Position numbers and translations under genes: made by a program. DNA of 64,000 nucleotides from Tsukamurella ocularis (lineage in GTDB: Bacteria; Actinomycetota; Actinomycetes; Mycobacteriales; Mycobacteriaceae). The stretch spans positions 930,001-994,000 of the forward strand of contig NZ_JANUCJ010000002.1 of assembly GCF_024807615.1 (NCBI RefSeq), read 5' to 3'. Below the pieces are notes generated by a model. It was not told the DNA's origin. It was given only the letters and a program-made list of their open reading frames with translations, and made no database searches. Below, piece by piece: positions 1-8,293 of this stretch (positions are counted from its first letter, which is position 1; each line of letters begins with the position of its first letter).

Positions 1-92
1 GGGGCGCACCTTCGACGAACCCCGGACCGGGCGACGTCTTCGCGGACATCGCCCCGGTCCGTCTCGGCGACGAGCGGGGCACGCGCGCCTGA
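1..92 (+). CDS. C-terminal end of an unidentified protein (partial)
   Basis: An open frame enters from the left edge and stops at a TGA at 90-92. The 29 visible residues end in DERGTRA. Third codon positions are mostly G or C, as in real genes here, and the frame ends 28 bases before the convergent P450 stop. The fragment is too short to assign a family. It could be non-coding, so confidence is modest. Confidence 0.4.
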   Translation, partial: GAPSTNPGPGDVFADIAPVRLGDERGTRA

Positions 93-119
93 GTTCGGTC
101 GCGAGGCCGGTCGACGAGG

Positions 120-1616
120 TCAGTCTCGGCGCACCGCAGTCACCAGGCCCCCGTCGGCGGGGATCATCGTGACGTTGCGGTGCCGCGGCTGCTCGGCGGG
201 CGCATCGGTCATCGCGAGATCCACGCGCAGCAGGATCTGCGTGACCACCGACCGCAGCTCCGCCATAGCCAGCCCCGCGCCGAGGCAGCGGCGGGTGCCG
301 CCGCCGAAGGGCATCAGCTTCTGCGGTGACGGTTTGACGCCGAGGAAGCGCTCGGGGTCGAACGCGTAGGGCCGCGTATACAGGTCCTCGCGGTGGTGCA
401 GCAGCAGAATCGAGATCAGGGCGATCACCCCGCGCTCGACGACGTACGGCCCGAACTGCCAGTCCGACAGCAGCTCCCGTGCGACGACCGGGACCACGGG
501 ACGGTTGCGCATCGACTCGTTGATGAGCGCCTCGATGTACGCCTCGTCGCCCTCCCGGGCCGCCTCCACGGACCGGCGGTACACGTCGGGGTTGCGGGTG
601 AGCCGCTCGAAGGTCCACGCCACCGAGTTCGACGTCGTCTCGTGCCCCGCGAGGACCAGCGTGAGCAGCTCGTCGCGGATCTCGCTGTCCGCCAGGGGCG
701 CACCGTCATCGCCGCGGGCCGCCATCAGCACAGTGAGGATGTCCGACCGGCCGGCCCCGTCGGGACCGTCGGCACCCTCGTTCCGGCGCTCGGCGATCAC
801 GGCGTAGATGGCGCGGTCGAGCGGGCGCAGGATCATCTTCAGCACGCCCCGCGGCTCGGGGCTGCGCGCGTTCACCAGCTGCACCGCGGTCGCGAGCGGA
901 TGCGTCGAGAGCTGCAGCAGCCGGACCATCGACGTGCGGACCGCGCTCTCGGCGGCGGTGGCACCCGCCTCGTCCTCGATCCCGAAGACCGCCGACATGA
1001 TCACGTCGAGGGTGATCTGCTGGCCGATGTCCGCCAGGGCCACCGGCTCCCCCGTCCGCCATTCGTCGATCCGATACGCGGTGGCCGCGTCGATCCGCCG
1101 CTGATACTCGGTGACCGCCCGGCCGTGGAACTGCGGCAGCAGCAGGCCACGCTGCTGCTTGTGGCGCGGACCGACGGCGGTGAGCACCGAGTCCGGACCC
1201 ACGACGGGGCGCAGCGGCGAGAAGCGGGTGGCCGAGGGCGCATCGTCCGGCCGTGACATCAGGGAGGCGATGTGCGCAGGATTCGATACGAGCACCACCT
1301 GACCGGGGCCGCCGGCGAACTCGGACCGGAAGACGTCGCCGTAACGCTCCGCGGCCCGGAAGGTCACGTCGCCCTCCCGCAGCGTGTAGCTCAGCGACGC
1401 TCGCAGCGGGCCGAGCGGGAGCGACGGGGCCGCGCGGAGGGCGGCCACGCCCGCGGCGTCGACGGGGCCCGCATCGTCGGAGTTCGCGCCATCGATACCC
1501 GCGCACGCGGGATCGCGCAGGTGCCACGCGGGCTCGGGGATCGACAGGGTGCGGGCGACGGTGCCGCCGAGCCCGGTGCCGAGGCCGGCGCGGAAGGCTC
1601 GTGTGATCGTGGTCAT
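120..1616 (-). CDS. cytochrome P450
   Basis: Heme-thiolate monooxygenase of 498 aa, a normal soluble bacterial P450 size. The I-helix oxygen-binding motif AGHETTS, the K-helix ExxR (ESMRNRP) and the heme loop FGGGTRRCLG are all present; the Cys ligand is near residue 444. The ATG at 1616 is chosen because AGGAGG lies just upstream; a longer in-frame extension exists but has no ribosome site. The first ~60 residues form a tail before the conserved core. A 50-aa membrane protein gene lies 62 bp upstream on the same strand and may be co-transcribed. No ferredoxin or reductase partner is nearby and the substrate cannot be told from sequence. Confidence 0.92.
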   Translation of the reverse strand: MTTITRAFRAGLGTGLGGTVARTLSIPEPAWHLRDPACAGIDGANSDDAGPVDAAGVAALRAAPSLPLGPLRASLSYTLREGDVTFRAAERYGDVFRSEFAGGPGQVVLVSNPAHIASLMSRPDDAPSATRFSPLRPVVGPDSVLTAVGPRHKQQRGLLLPQFHGRAVTEYQRRIDAATAYRIDEWRTGEPVALADIGQQITLDVIMSAVFGIEDEAGATAAESAVRTSMVRLLQLSTHPLATAVQLVNARSPEPRGVLKMILRPLDRAIYAVIAERRNEGADGPDGAGRSDILTVLMAARGDDGAPLADSEIRDELLTLVLAGHETTSNSVAWTFERLTRNPDVYRRSVEAAREGDEAYIEALINESMRNRPVVPVVARELLSDWQFGPYVVERGVIALISILLLHHREDLYTRPYAFDPERFLGVKPSPQKLMPFGGGTRRCLGAGLAMAELRSVVTQILLRVDLAMTDAPAEQPRHRNVTMIPADGGLVTAVRRD

Positions 1617-1678
1617 GGGCGTCCTCCTGGATCGATTGTGCACGCCGAACGGTGAGCGCGGGCGGACCACCGGGATCG

Positions 1679-1831
1679 TCAGGGGACGACGACGCCGCCG
1701 GGACCGTACTGGCGATCCCTCGCGGCCATCGCGCGGTGGATGTCGCGCGCGCCGTAGTCGAGGCCGTCGCGGTCGTGGGTGAGCCACGCGATCGCGAGGA
1801 CGAACGCTGTGATGACGAGAACGGTGATCAT
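1679..1831 (-). CDS. 50-aa single-pass membrane protein
   Basis: Small frame starting MITVLVITAFVLAIAWLTHD, i.e. an N-terminal hydrophobic segment of about 17 residues, followed by a charged tail rich in Arg and Asp (DYGARDIHRAMAARD). A purine-rich GGAGAAGGAGAAGG sits directly before the ATG, a strong ribosome site that supports translation. It lies upstream of and in line with the P450 gene, so the two may form a transcription unit. No family is recognised. Confidence 0.6.
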   Translation of the reverse strand: MITVLVITAFVLAIAWLTHDRDGLDYGARDIHRAMAARDRQYGPGGVVVP

Positions 1832-1994
1832 GGCCTTCTCCTTCTCCGACGTCCGGTGTGTGTGTTCCGAATCACCTTCGACGGTACGAGTCGGATCGGC
1901 GCAGGTCAGCGTGCCCAGGACGGAACTCCAGATCCGCCTGCGGACGGGCGCGCGGATCCGACCCAGGTAGGACGACCCGGTGGTGTCGCACGAC

Positions 1995-2000
1995 TACGAT
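1995..2000 (+). promoter_or_regulatory. -10 box of a leaderless promoter (sensor kinase)
   Basis: TACGAT fits the actinobacterial TANNNT -10 box and ends 7 bases before the ATG at 2008. Transcription would start at or next to the start codon. This spacing favours the ATG at 2008 over the in-frame ATG at 1999. Confidence 0.5.
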
Positions 2001-2007
2001 GCACACC

Positions 2008-3201
2008 ATGCGCTGGCTACGGTGGTTGGAGGCGCGGTACCGGAGAGCACTCGCGCAGCTCGGGTACGAATACCCGCCGTACTACATGATGATCACCGAG
2101 ATCGCGATGTTCGCCCTGGTGATCGCGGCGGCCGTGCCCAGGTTCCTCGCAAGCCCGCACGGCACCCAGTGGATTTGGCTCCTCGGCGCCTGCGCGATCT
2201 CTCTGGGACACACCGCTGCCAGCCTGCTCAGCACCTGGTCGGTGTCGCTCACGGCGCATTCGATCGCCACCTTGACCACGGCCGCCCTGTTCTGGTGCGT
2301 CCCCGCTCCCTTCGACGTCGTACCGCTCATGGTGATCTTGGGCATCACTCAGGTGGCCGCGGTGACACCGGTTCGCATCACCGCCATACACCTGGCGATC
2401 TACGAGGCGGTCGTGATCACGGCCGGGGTACTCGGCGCGATCCATCAGGCATGGCTCATCGCGCTCACAGTGTGCTTCGGGGCGGCCGTCGGTCAGCTGC
2501 TGCAGAACCAACTCCTGCTGCTCCGGGCCGAGCGGCGCGCGCAGGCCTCCCGCACCGCGCTCGACCGCGCCGCCATCGCCGGCGAGGTGCACGACGTGGT
2601 CGCGCACTCCTTGGCCGTGGTGCTGCTCAACGTCACCGCTGCGCGCCGGGCACTCGAGTCCGACGACGACCGGGCCGAGGCCGTCGAGGCGCTCCGCGAT
2701 GCGGAGACCCAGGGGCGGACCGCGATGAAGGACATCCGCACCACCATCGAACTCCTTCGGTCCGACAGCGCCGACGCCGCCCAGCCCGGCCTCCCCGAAG
2801 TCCCCGAGCTCGTAGCGTCATTTGCGCGCGCCGGCCTGGCCGTCGAGCTGGACCAACGCGCCCCGTCGACGGCGCTCTCGGGCACCGCCGGCCTCGCCGC
2901 CTTCCGGCTCGTGCAGGAGTCGCTCGCGAACGCCGTCAAACACGCGCCGGGCGCGCGGGTCTCGGTGGTCATCGCGCCACGTCACACGGGCCGCATCGGG
3001 ATCCGGGTCTCGTGCCCCGTCGCCGACGGTGCCCGGCGCGCCCCCGGCGGCACGGGACTGACGGGGATGCGTGCCCGCGTGGAGAGCGCGGGCGGCGCCC
3101 TGACAGCGGGGCCCACCGACGGCGTGTGGCTGGTCGATGCCGTCTTTCCCGCCGAGACCGGTGCCGGGGCAACCGGTTCGATCGAAGGAGACCTTCCGTG
3201 A
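2008..3201 (+). CDS. two-component sensor histidine kinase, NarL/DesK class
   Basis: 397-aa membrane kinase. Residues ~25-165 carry about five or six hydrophobic segments with almost no extracellular loops, as in kinases that sense membrane or intracellular cues. HisKA_3 dimerisation motif EVHDVVAHSL has the phospho-acceptor His near 195. The HATPase_c domain shows the N-box QESLANAVKHA (Asn near 308) and the glycine motif GGTGLTGMRARV. It overlaps its response regulator by 4 bases (GTGA), so the pair is translationally coupled. The signal sensed is unknown. Confidence 0.9.
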   Translation: MRWLRWLEARYRRALAQLGYEYPPYYMMITEIAMFALVIAAAVPRFLASPHGTQWIWLLGACAISLGHTAASLLSTWSVSLTAHSIATLTTAALFWCVPAPFDVVPLMVILGITQVAAVTPVRITAIHLAIYEAVVITAGVLGAIHQAWLIALTVCFGAAVGQLLQNQLLLLRAERRAQASRTALDRAAIAGEVHDVVAHSLAVVLLNVTAARRALESDDDRAEAVEALRDAETQGRTAMKDIRTTIELLRSDSADAAQPGLPEVPELVASFARAGLAVELDQRAPSTALSGTAGLAAFRLVQESLANAVKHAPGARVSVVIAPRHTGRIGIRVSCPVADGARRAPGGTGLTGMRARVESAGGALTAGPTDGVWLVDAVFPAETGAGATGSIEGDLP

Positions 3202-3866
3202 CCGACCGACCGATCCGCCTCGTTCTGGTTGACGACCAGGACCTGGTCCGAGTGGGCCTGCGCCGGATCCTGCGCCGCCGCGACGGCTTCGAGGTGGTGG
3301 GCGAGTGCGCCGACGGCGACGAGGTCGCCGCCGCCGTCGCGGCGGCGGCTCCCGACGTCGTGCTGATGGACCTACGCATGAAGCGAATCAGCGGGATGGA
3401 GGCCACGCGGCGCCTCACCACGTCCGCGGGTGCGCCACCGGTGCTGGTGCTCACCACCTTCCGCGACGACGACCTGCTTTCCGAGGCGCTGCGCGCGGGC
3501 GCCTCCGGCTTCGTCCTCAAGGACTCGCCCGCGGAGGAGCTCATCCGCGCGGTGCGCCTCGTCGCCGCCGGGGAGGCGGTCCTCGACCCCGCGGTCACCG
3601 GCCGCGTGCTCGAGACCTATCGCACGGCGGCGCCGGCGGTGGCGGCACCGTCGGGCGAGGCCTCGCGACTGACCTCCCGTGAGGCCGACGTGCTCGCACT
3701 CGTCGGCCGCGGACTCTCGAACGACGACATCGCCGCCGAGCTGGTGATCTCAATCGTCACCGTGAAGAGCCACATCGGCTCGATCTTTACCAAGCTGGAC
3801 GTGCGCAACCGCGCGGAGGCGATAGTTTTCGCGTTCGATCACGGCATCGTCCGACCCGGCGGCTGA
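3198..3866 (+). CDS. response regulator, NarL/FixJ family
   Basis: 222 aa. The receiver domain (residues ~6-120) has the acidic pair DDQD and the phospho-acceptor Asp near 58 in VVLMDLRMK, then a conserved LTT and a Lys in FVLKDSPAEE. A LuxR-type helix-turn-helix follows (LTSREADVLALVGRGLSNDDIA, then TVKSHIGSIFTKLDVRNRAEA). The GTG start at 3198 overlaps the kinase stop codon and follows a GAAGGAG ribosome site. It is the cognate regulator of the kinase just upstream; the targets are not shown by the sequence. Confidence 0.93.
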   Translation: MTDRPIRLVLVDDQDLVRVGLRRILRRRDGFEVVGECADGDEVAAAVAAAAPDVVLMDLRMKRISGMEATRRLTTSAGAPPVLVLTTFRDDDLLSEALRAGASGFVLKDSPAEELIRAVRLVAAGEAVLDPAVTGRVLETYRTAAPAVAAPSGEASRLTSREADVLALVGRGLSNDDIAAELVISIVTVKSHIGSIFTKLDVRNRAEAIVFAFDHGIVRPGG

Positions 3867-3870
3867 CGCA

Positions 3871-3929
3871 ATTGAACGCTGTTTCGGCGGCGAAAAACGC
3901 AGGTCGACGCCGCCGAAACAGTGTTCAAT
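3871..3929. repeat. 22-bp near-perfect inverted repeat, probable bidirectional terminator
   Basis: Arms at 3871-3892 and 3908-3929 pair over 22 bp with one mismatch, which is a G-U wobble in RNA; the loop is 15 bases. It lies between the convergent ends of the response regulator and the crotonase gene, the usual place for a bidirectional terminator. There is no long T-run, as is common in actinobacteria. The stem is unusually long. Confidence 0.65.
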
Positions 3930-3943
3930 CGGGAGGAGAGGCG

Positions 3944-4735
3944 CTACTGGCGCTCGATGAAGGCCGGCTTCTGCTTGTTCGCGGCCGCGGTGCGGGCGAT
4001 CACGTGGTTCTTGCCACGGATCAGACCGAGCTGCAGGGCCTGCTCGACGGGGAAGGACAGGCGCGAACCGCTGTACCAGGTGTTCTCGAACAGCGCCTTG
4101 GACGCGGCCACCGCGTCGGGTGAGCGCTCCTTGAGCTTCTCCGCCAACTCCAGTGCGTCCTTCATCGGATCGGCGGAGACACCGGTGACGAGGCCCCAGT
4201 CGAGCGCCTGCTTCGCGGAGAACATCTCGCCGGTCATCGTGAGGCGCTTAGCGACGTCGATGGTGGTCAGCTGGGCGATGGACGCCGAGATCGACATGTC
4301 GGGGATGAGGCCCCACTTGGCCTCGAGGATCGAGAAGTCCGCCTCACTCGAGGCGTAGCGGAAGTCCGCGCCCAGCGCGATCTGCAAGCCGCCGCCGTAG
4401 CAGTGGCCGTGTACCACCGCGATCACCGGCGCGGGCACGCTGCGCCACGCCCAGCCCGCGGCCTGGAAGTTGTTCGCCGCCGAGATGCGCTTGGGCACGA
4501 AGTTCATGAGCAGGCGGCGCTGTTCCTTGCCCGCCGAGGCGAAGTCGAGGCCGGAGCTGAACGAGCTGCCCTCGCCGGAGAGGATCACGGCGCGCAGCGA
4601 GCGATCGTTCTTCGCGCGATCAGCGGCCTTCGCGAGGTCGTCGATCATGTCCAGGGTGAGGCCGTTGTGCTTCTCGGGTCGATTGATCCGCACGTGGGCG
4701 ACCTCGTCGCGCACCTCGTAGTCGATGTTCGACAT
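3944..4735 (-). CDS. crotonase-fold enoyl-CoA hydratase/isomerase family protein
   Basis: 263-aa crotonase-fold protein. The first oxyanion segment is SGEGSSFSSGLDFAS and the second is GHCYGGGLQIALGADFRYAS. The start at 4735 has GAGGAG upstream. By alignment with rat crotonase, the second catalytic Glu is kept (LEAKWGLIP), but the first one (in the GGGCE position) is Gln here. The protein may therefore be an isomerase, hydrolase or another CoA-ester enzyme rather than a classical hydratase. It stands alone, with no beta-oxidation partner next to it. Confidence 0.85.
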   Translation of the reverse strand: MSNIDYEVRDEVAHVRINRPEKHNGLTLDMIDDLAKAADRAKNDRSLRAVILSGEGSSFSSGLDFASAGKEQRRLLMNFVPKRISAANNFQAAGWAWRSVPAPVIAVVHGHCYGGGLQIALGADFRYASSEADFSILEAKWGLIPDMSISASIAQLTTIDVAKRLTMTGEMFSAKQALDWGLVTGVSADPMKDALELAEKLKERSPDAVAASKALFENTWYSGSRLSFPVEQALQLGLIRGKNHVIARTAAANKQKPAFIERQ

Positions 4736-4822
4736 CCGCTTCTCCTCGTTTCGCCTCGCCTTGGCCGTCATCTGCAACCCTAGCCGCCGCGTCGGTCCCC
4801 GTATGGGAAGGCACGGCTGAAG

Positions 4823-4828
4823 TAAAGT
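4823..4828 (+). promoter_or_regulatory. -10 box of a leaderless promoter (HhH-GPD gene)
   Basis: TAAAGT ends 7 bases before the ATG at 4836, the same geometry as at the other leaderless starts in this window. No ribosome-binding site precedes the ATG. Confidence 0.5.
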
Positions 4829-4835
4829 GGCGCTC

Positions 4836-5411
4836 ATGGCGGTCACGTTGCACATCACGGGGGAACCCGAGTCGGACGCGGTGCTCTCGGAGCATCCGTT
4901 CGCGCTGCTCGCGGGCATGCTTCTCGACCAGCAGTTCCCGATGGAACGCGCGTTCGCGGGTCCGTGGAAGGTGCTCGACAGGTTCGGCAGCATCGACCCG
5001 CGCGACATCGCGGTCGCGGACCCGGTCCGGTTCGAGGAACTGTGCACCACGCCGCCCGCGATCCACCGCTACGGCCGTGCCATGGCGGCGCGCCTACAGA
5101 CACTCGCCCAGATCGTCGTCGACGAGTACGACGGGCAGGCTGAGCGGATCTGGACGGAAGCTGCGTCCGGCGCCGATCTGGTGAAGCGGATCGAGGCCCT
5201 CCCCGGCTTCGGCGCCCAGAAAGCGAAGATCTTCGCCGCGCTCGTCGGCAAGCAGCTCGGCGTGAAGCCGCGCGGCTGGGCGACGGCGGTCGGCGACTAC
5301 GGCAAGGCCGGATACCGGTCGGTCGCGGACGTCGTCGACGGCGAGTCCCTCCAGAAGGTGCGGGCCCATAAGAAGGAGATGAAGGCAGCGGCGAAGAAGG
5401 CGGGCGCATGA
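4836..5411 (+). CDS. HhH-GPD family DNA glycosylase-like protein
   Basis: 191 aa, resembling the actinobacterial uncharacterised HhH-GPD family (TIGR03252 type). Residues ~25-35 (LAGMLLDQQFPMERAFAG) match the N-terminal glycosylase helix that carries the QQ signature. The hairpin LPGFGAQKAKIFAAL is near residues 120-135. It lacks the C-terminal 4Fe-4S cysteines of endonuclease III. A role in base-excision repair is inferred from the fold; the substrate is unknown. The stop overlaps the next start (ATGA). Confidence 0.8.
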   Translation: MAVTLHITGEPESDAVLSEHPFALLAGMLLDQQFPMERAFAGPWKVLDRFGSIDPRDIAVADPVRFEELCTTPPAIHRYGRAMAARLQTLAQIVVDEYDGQAERIWTEAASGADLVKRIEALPGFGAQKAKIFAALVGKQLGVKPRGWATAVGDYGKAGYRSVADVVDGESLQKVRAHKKEMKAAAKKAGA

Positions 5412-6088
5412 CCGGCCCCGGTCCGTACGGCGGCGGCGGCGGCCAGAATCCGAACCAGCCGGGTCAGGCCTACTCGCAGGCGATCCCGCTGCCGAACCCG
5501 CCGCGCGGCCCCGCCGCGCCGGGCCCAGTGCCCGGCAGCGCTCCGCCTCCGCCGCCACAGAAGCCCAACTCGGGCCGCAACGTGATCCTGGCCCTCGTCG
5601 CCGTCGCGTCGGTCGTCGCGCTCATCGCTGCCATCGTGGTGGCCGCACTCCTCAGTGACTCCAACGGCGCCGAACCCGGCAAGGACACCGCGTCGGCGAC
5701 GACCGGCGCGGGGGCGGTCTTCCGCATCAACGACTGCCTCTACGACGTTCCCGAGGCCCCGAAGGTAGGCAACTGCGACGACGGCGGTTCGCCGTACAAG
5801 GTCACCCAGGTGATGCCCGCCGGAGAGAAGTGCCGCACCGAGCAGACCTCGATCGCGCGGGGCCTGTGGTACTGTCTCACGCCCAATCTGAACGTGAACT
5901 ACTGCTACACGGCCCCCGTGCCGGGCACCTGGATCAAGGCGGCCGGGCAGTGCGGCGCGCCGGGAACCATCACCGTCGTCTCCGTGGTGGGCGGTCTCAA
6001 GGACTCCGGGCGCTGCTCGGGCGAATGGGACCGCAGCTACTTCTTCGACGACCCGGTGTACACGATCTGCGCGAAGTCCTACACGTAG
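5408..6088 (+). CDS. membrane-anchored Cys-rich extracytoplasmic protein (LppU-like)
   Basis: 226 aa. The first ~60 residues are cytoplasmic and rich in Pro and Gly. One membrane helix (NVILALVAVASVVALIAAIVVAALL, given here only as residues ~60-84) follows. The outer domain has eight or so cysteines (for example INDCLYDV, VGNCDDGG, GEKCRTEQ, GLWYCLTP, VNYCYTAP, GQCGAP, SGRCSGE, YTICAKSYT), which suggests disulfides. The pattern recalls the LppU/SCO3897 group, but I am not sure of that. It is translationally coupled to the HhH-GPD gene. Function unknown. Confidence 0.75.
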   Translation: MTGPGPYGGGGGQNPNQPGQAYSQAIPLPNPPRGPAAPGPVPGSAPPPPPQKPNSGRNVILALVAVASVVALIAAIVVAALLSDSNGAEPGKDTASATTGAGAVFRINDCLYDVPEAPKVGNCDDGGSPYKVTQVMPAGEKCRTEQTSIARGLWYCLTPNLNVNYCYTAPVPGTWIKAAGQCGAPGTITVVSVVGGLKDSGRCSGEWDRSYFFDDPVYTICAKSYT

Positions 6089-6138
6089 TCAGCGTGGGCC
6101 GAGGCCCTGGGCGGAATAGGGCGGCGTCGCCGTTGAAC

Positions 6139-6144
6139 TAGGCT
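6139..6144 (+). promoter_or_regulatory. -10 box of a leaderless promoter (metAA)
   Basis: TAGGCT ends 6 bases before the GTG at 6151, pointing to a leaderless transcript and confirming that GTG as the start. Confidence 0.5.
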
Positions 6145-6150
6145 GGTCGG

Positions 6151-7065
6151 GTGCCCGTCACCATGCCCCACGACCTCCCCGCCCGGGCCGTCCTGGCCGC
6201 GGAGCAGGTGTTCGTCATGTCCGACGACCGCGCGGGACATCAGGACATCCGCCCCATGCGGATCGCCATCCTGAACCTGATGCCGATGAAGGTCACCACC
6301 GAGACCCAGCTGCTGCGCCTGCTCAGTAACAGCCCGCTGCAGATCGAGCTGACCCTCCTGCGCATGGCCAGCCACGTCTCGCGGACCACCGCATCCGAGC
6401 ACCTCGACTCGTTCTACTCCACCTTCGACGACGTGGCCGAGCAGCACTTCGACGGCCTCATCATTACCGGGGCCCCCGTCGAGCGGCTCGACTTCGAGGA
6501 CGTCGACTACTGGCCGGAGATGACCCGGATCCTCGACTGGACGCGGACTAACGTGCAGTCCACCCTGCACGTCTGCTGGGGCGCCCAGGCGGCGCTGTAC
6601 CACCACTACGGCGTCGGGAAACACGAACTGCCCCAGAAGCTCTCGGGCGTCTACCCGCACCGTCTCACCGCGACACGATCGCCGGTGGTCACCGGCTTCG
6701 ACGACGACTTCCTGGCCCCGCACTCGCGGCACACGGACGTCGATGCGGCCGACGTCGAGGCGACCGGCCACGTCGACGTGCTGGCCGTCAGCGACGAGGC
6801 CGGCGTGTACCTCGCGGCGAGCCGCGACGGCCGGCAGGTCTACGTGACGGGCCATCCGGAGTACGACGCGGACACCCTTGCCCGCGAGTACGCGCGGGAC
6901 AGTGAGCAGGGCCTCCCGGTCGCGCCGCCCGCCCACTACTTCCCGGGCGATGACCCCGCGCAGCTTCCACGCAACCGCTGGCGCGGGCACGGGAACCTGC
7001 TCTACGGCAACTGGCTCAACTACTGCGTCTACCAGGAGACGCCGTTCGACCCGGACGGCGCCTAG
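6151..7065 (+). CDS. metAA: homoserine O-acetyltransferase, MetA family
   Basis: 304 aa, full length for MetA. It acylates homoserine in methionine synthesis. The nucleophile Cys142 is in [12 protein letters not shown], and the catalytic His/Glu pair is in TGHPEYD. Residue 111 is Glu ([10 protein letters not shown]); in MetA enzymes Glu111 goes with acetyl-CoA use and Gly111 with succinyl-CoA, so acetyl transfer is predicted. The numbering matches E. coli MetA exactly only if translation starts at the GTG at 6151, which the -10 spacing also supports. Many actinobacteria use the unrelated MetX instead. Confidence 0.92.
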   Translation: MPVTMPHDLPARAVLAAEQVFVMSDDRAGHQDIRPMRIAILNLMPMKVTTETQLLRLLSNSPLQIELTLLRMASHVSRTTASEHLDSFYSTFDDVAEQHFDGLIITGAPVERLDFEDVDYWPEMTRILDWTRTNVQSTLHVCWGAQAALYHHYGVGKHELPQKLSGVYPHRLTATRSPVVTGFDDDFLAPHSRHTDVDAADVEATGHVDVLAVSDEAGVYLAASRDGRQVYVTGHPEYDADTLAREYARDSEQGLPVAPPAHYFPGDDPAQLPRNRWRGHGNLLYGNWLNYCVYQETPFDPDGA

Positions 7066-7069
7066 CCGG

Positions 7070-7849
7070 TCAGCCCTGAGCGGGCGGATCACCGCCGTCC
7101 GCCGCGGGAGTCTCCGCCGCGGTCGCAGACTCCGGCACGGCGAGCGACTCGGGCGGGACCTCGACGGCGTCCACCTCGACGACCGAGGCGACGACGACCG
7201 CGGGCGGAACCGCGACCGACGGCGCGGCCACGACCCTCGCCGGCCTCGGCCGGCTGGGCTGCGCCGCCTTGGCGACCTCACTCGCGGTACGCAGCGCGAA
7301 CTTCGGCAGGCTCGCGAGCAGATCCGTGACGGGCTCGGCGACGGTGTTCGCCGCGCCGACCACGGTCTCGATGTCGCCCAACCGCTGCCCCATCGCGGCG
7401 ATCGTCGGCGTGAGCTTGTTCATCGCCTCGGTCACCTCCGCGAGCCTCTGCACCACGCCGTCCTCCGCGGTGAAGGCGTCGACGATGCCGCCCTCGCGAG
7501 TGGCGCGGTCGAGCGGCCCGTCGGGCCGGATCACGCGATCGACAGGGCCGCCCTCGTCGAACAGGTCCGCCACCCGGTCGGCCGCCCCTCCGGGGCCCAC
7601 CACACGATGGATGGCGCCGTCGTCGCTGAGCAGTTCGGAAACGCGGTGCACGATGTGTGGCACGCGTTGCGCAGCGGTGATCAGGTTCTCGTGGCGGGTT
7701 CCGCCGCCGGATCCGGGATCGATCTTGTCTGCGGCCATCGACACGACATCGCGCGCGACTCCGACCGAGGTCTCGGCGGCGGCGAGGCCCAGGCTCGCCG
7801 CAGCCAGCCCGACGCGGGCGGGGGCGAGCAGTACTTTCGGAAACTCCAT
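7070..7849 (-). CDS. hypothetical protein with Gly-Asp-Arg repeats and Ala/Val/Pro-rich tail
   Basis: 259 aa, no family recognised. Residues ~1-40 are an Ala/Val/Leu-rich amphipathic or membrane-associated segment. Residues ~70-130 hold repeating units of the type GPGGAADRV, EGGPVDRV, PDGPLDRA, EGGIVDAF. A helical stretch follows (EAMNKLTPTIAAMGQRLGDIE), then a low-complexity Ala/Val/Pro tail. On the minus strand TACGCT at 7856-7861 lies 6 bases before the ATG, suggesting a leaderless transcript. The 3' end converges on metAA with 4 bases between the stops. Confidence 0.75.
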   Translation of the reverse strand: MEFPKVLLAPARVGLAAASLGLAAAETSVGVARDVVSMAADKIDPGSGGGTRHENLITAAQRVPHIVHRVSELLSDDGAIHRVVGPGGAADRVADLFDEGGPVDRVIRPDGPLDRATREGGIVDAFTAEDGVVQRLAEVTEAMNKLTPTIAAMGQRLGDIETVVGAANTVAEPVTDLLASLPKFALRTASEVAKAAQPSRPRPARVVAAPSVAVPPAVVVASVVEVDAVEVPPESLAVPESATAAETPAADGGDPPAQG

Positions 7850-7855
7850 GGACCC

Positions 7856-7861
7856 AGCGTA
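7856..7861 (-). promoter_or_regulatory. -10 box of a leaderless promoter (hypothetical protein)
   Basis: Read on the minus strand this is TACGCT, a TANNNT box ending 6 bases before the ATG at 7849. Confidence 0.45.
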
Positions 7862-7901
7862 ACGCCGATCCGCGATGGCGGAATCAGGAGATTCCCTGAG
7901 G

Positions 7902-8288
7902 TCAGATGCCAGGCGTGGGGCTGACGACGTAGGTCACCTCACCGTCGTTCGACGAGATCCCGACGGTGAAGCCGCGGCCGCGGTACACCGCCCCGATCTG
8001 GCCGGCGTCGAGCGGGACGCCCGGCGCCACGGGGACCAGGCCCGCCGCGAGCAGCGCGCGAGCGGCGGCCACGGTGTCGCGCCCCGCCACGGTGACCCGC
8101 CACATCGCGTGCCCGACCTCGATGGTCTCGGCCTTGCGGATCTCGCCGACCACCGGGACCTGCTGTGCCGGGAAACTTCCGGGCAGCGCGATGGGGCCCG
8201 CCGCGGGGCCACTGCAAGCGGTCACGAGAAGCCCGGAGACGACGAAGGCGGCGCCGATGCCGGCGCCGCCTCGTTTCGTACGATCCAT
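7902..8288 (-). CDS. small lipoprotein
   Basis: 128 aa. A charged start (MDRTKRGG) is followed by a hydrophobic stretch ending in the lipobox GLLVTAC, so Cys25 should be lipidated and the protein held at the outer face of the membrane. The mature part (~100 aa) has no recognised domain. The start lies 5 bases downstream of the DUF3618 gene, so the two are probably one operon. Confidence 0.78.
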   Translation of the reverse strand: MDRTKRGGAGIGAAFVVSGLLVTACSGPAAGPIALPGSFPAQQVPVVGEIRKAETIEVGHAMWRVTVAGRDTVAAARALLAAGLVPVAPGVPLDAGQIGAVYRGRGFTVGISSNDGEVTYVVSPTPGI

Positions 8289-8293
8289 GCGGA

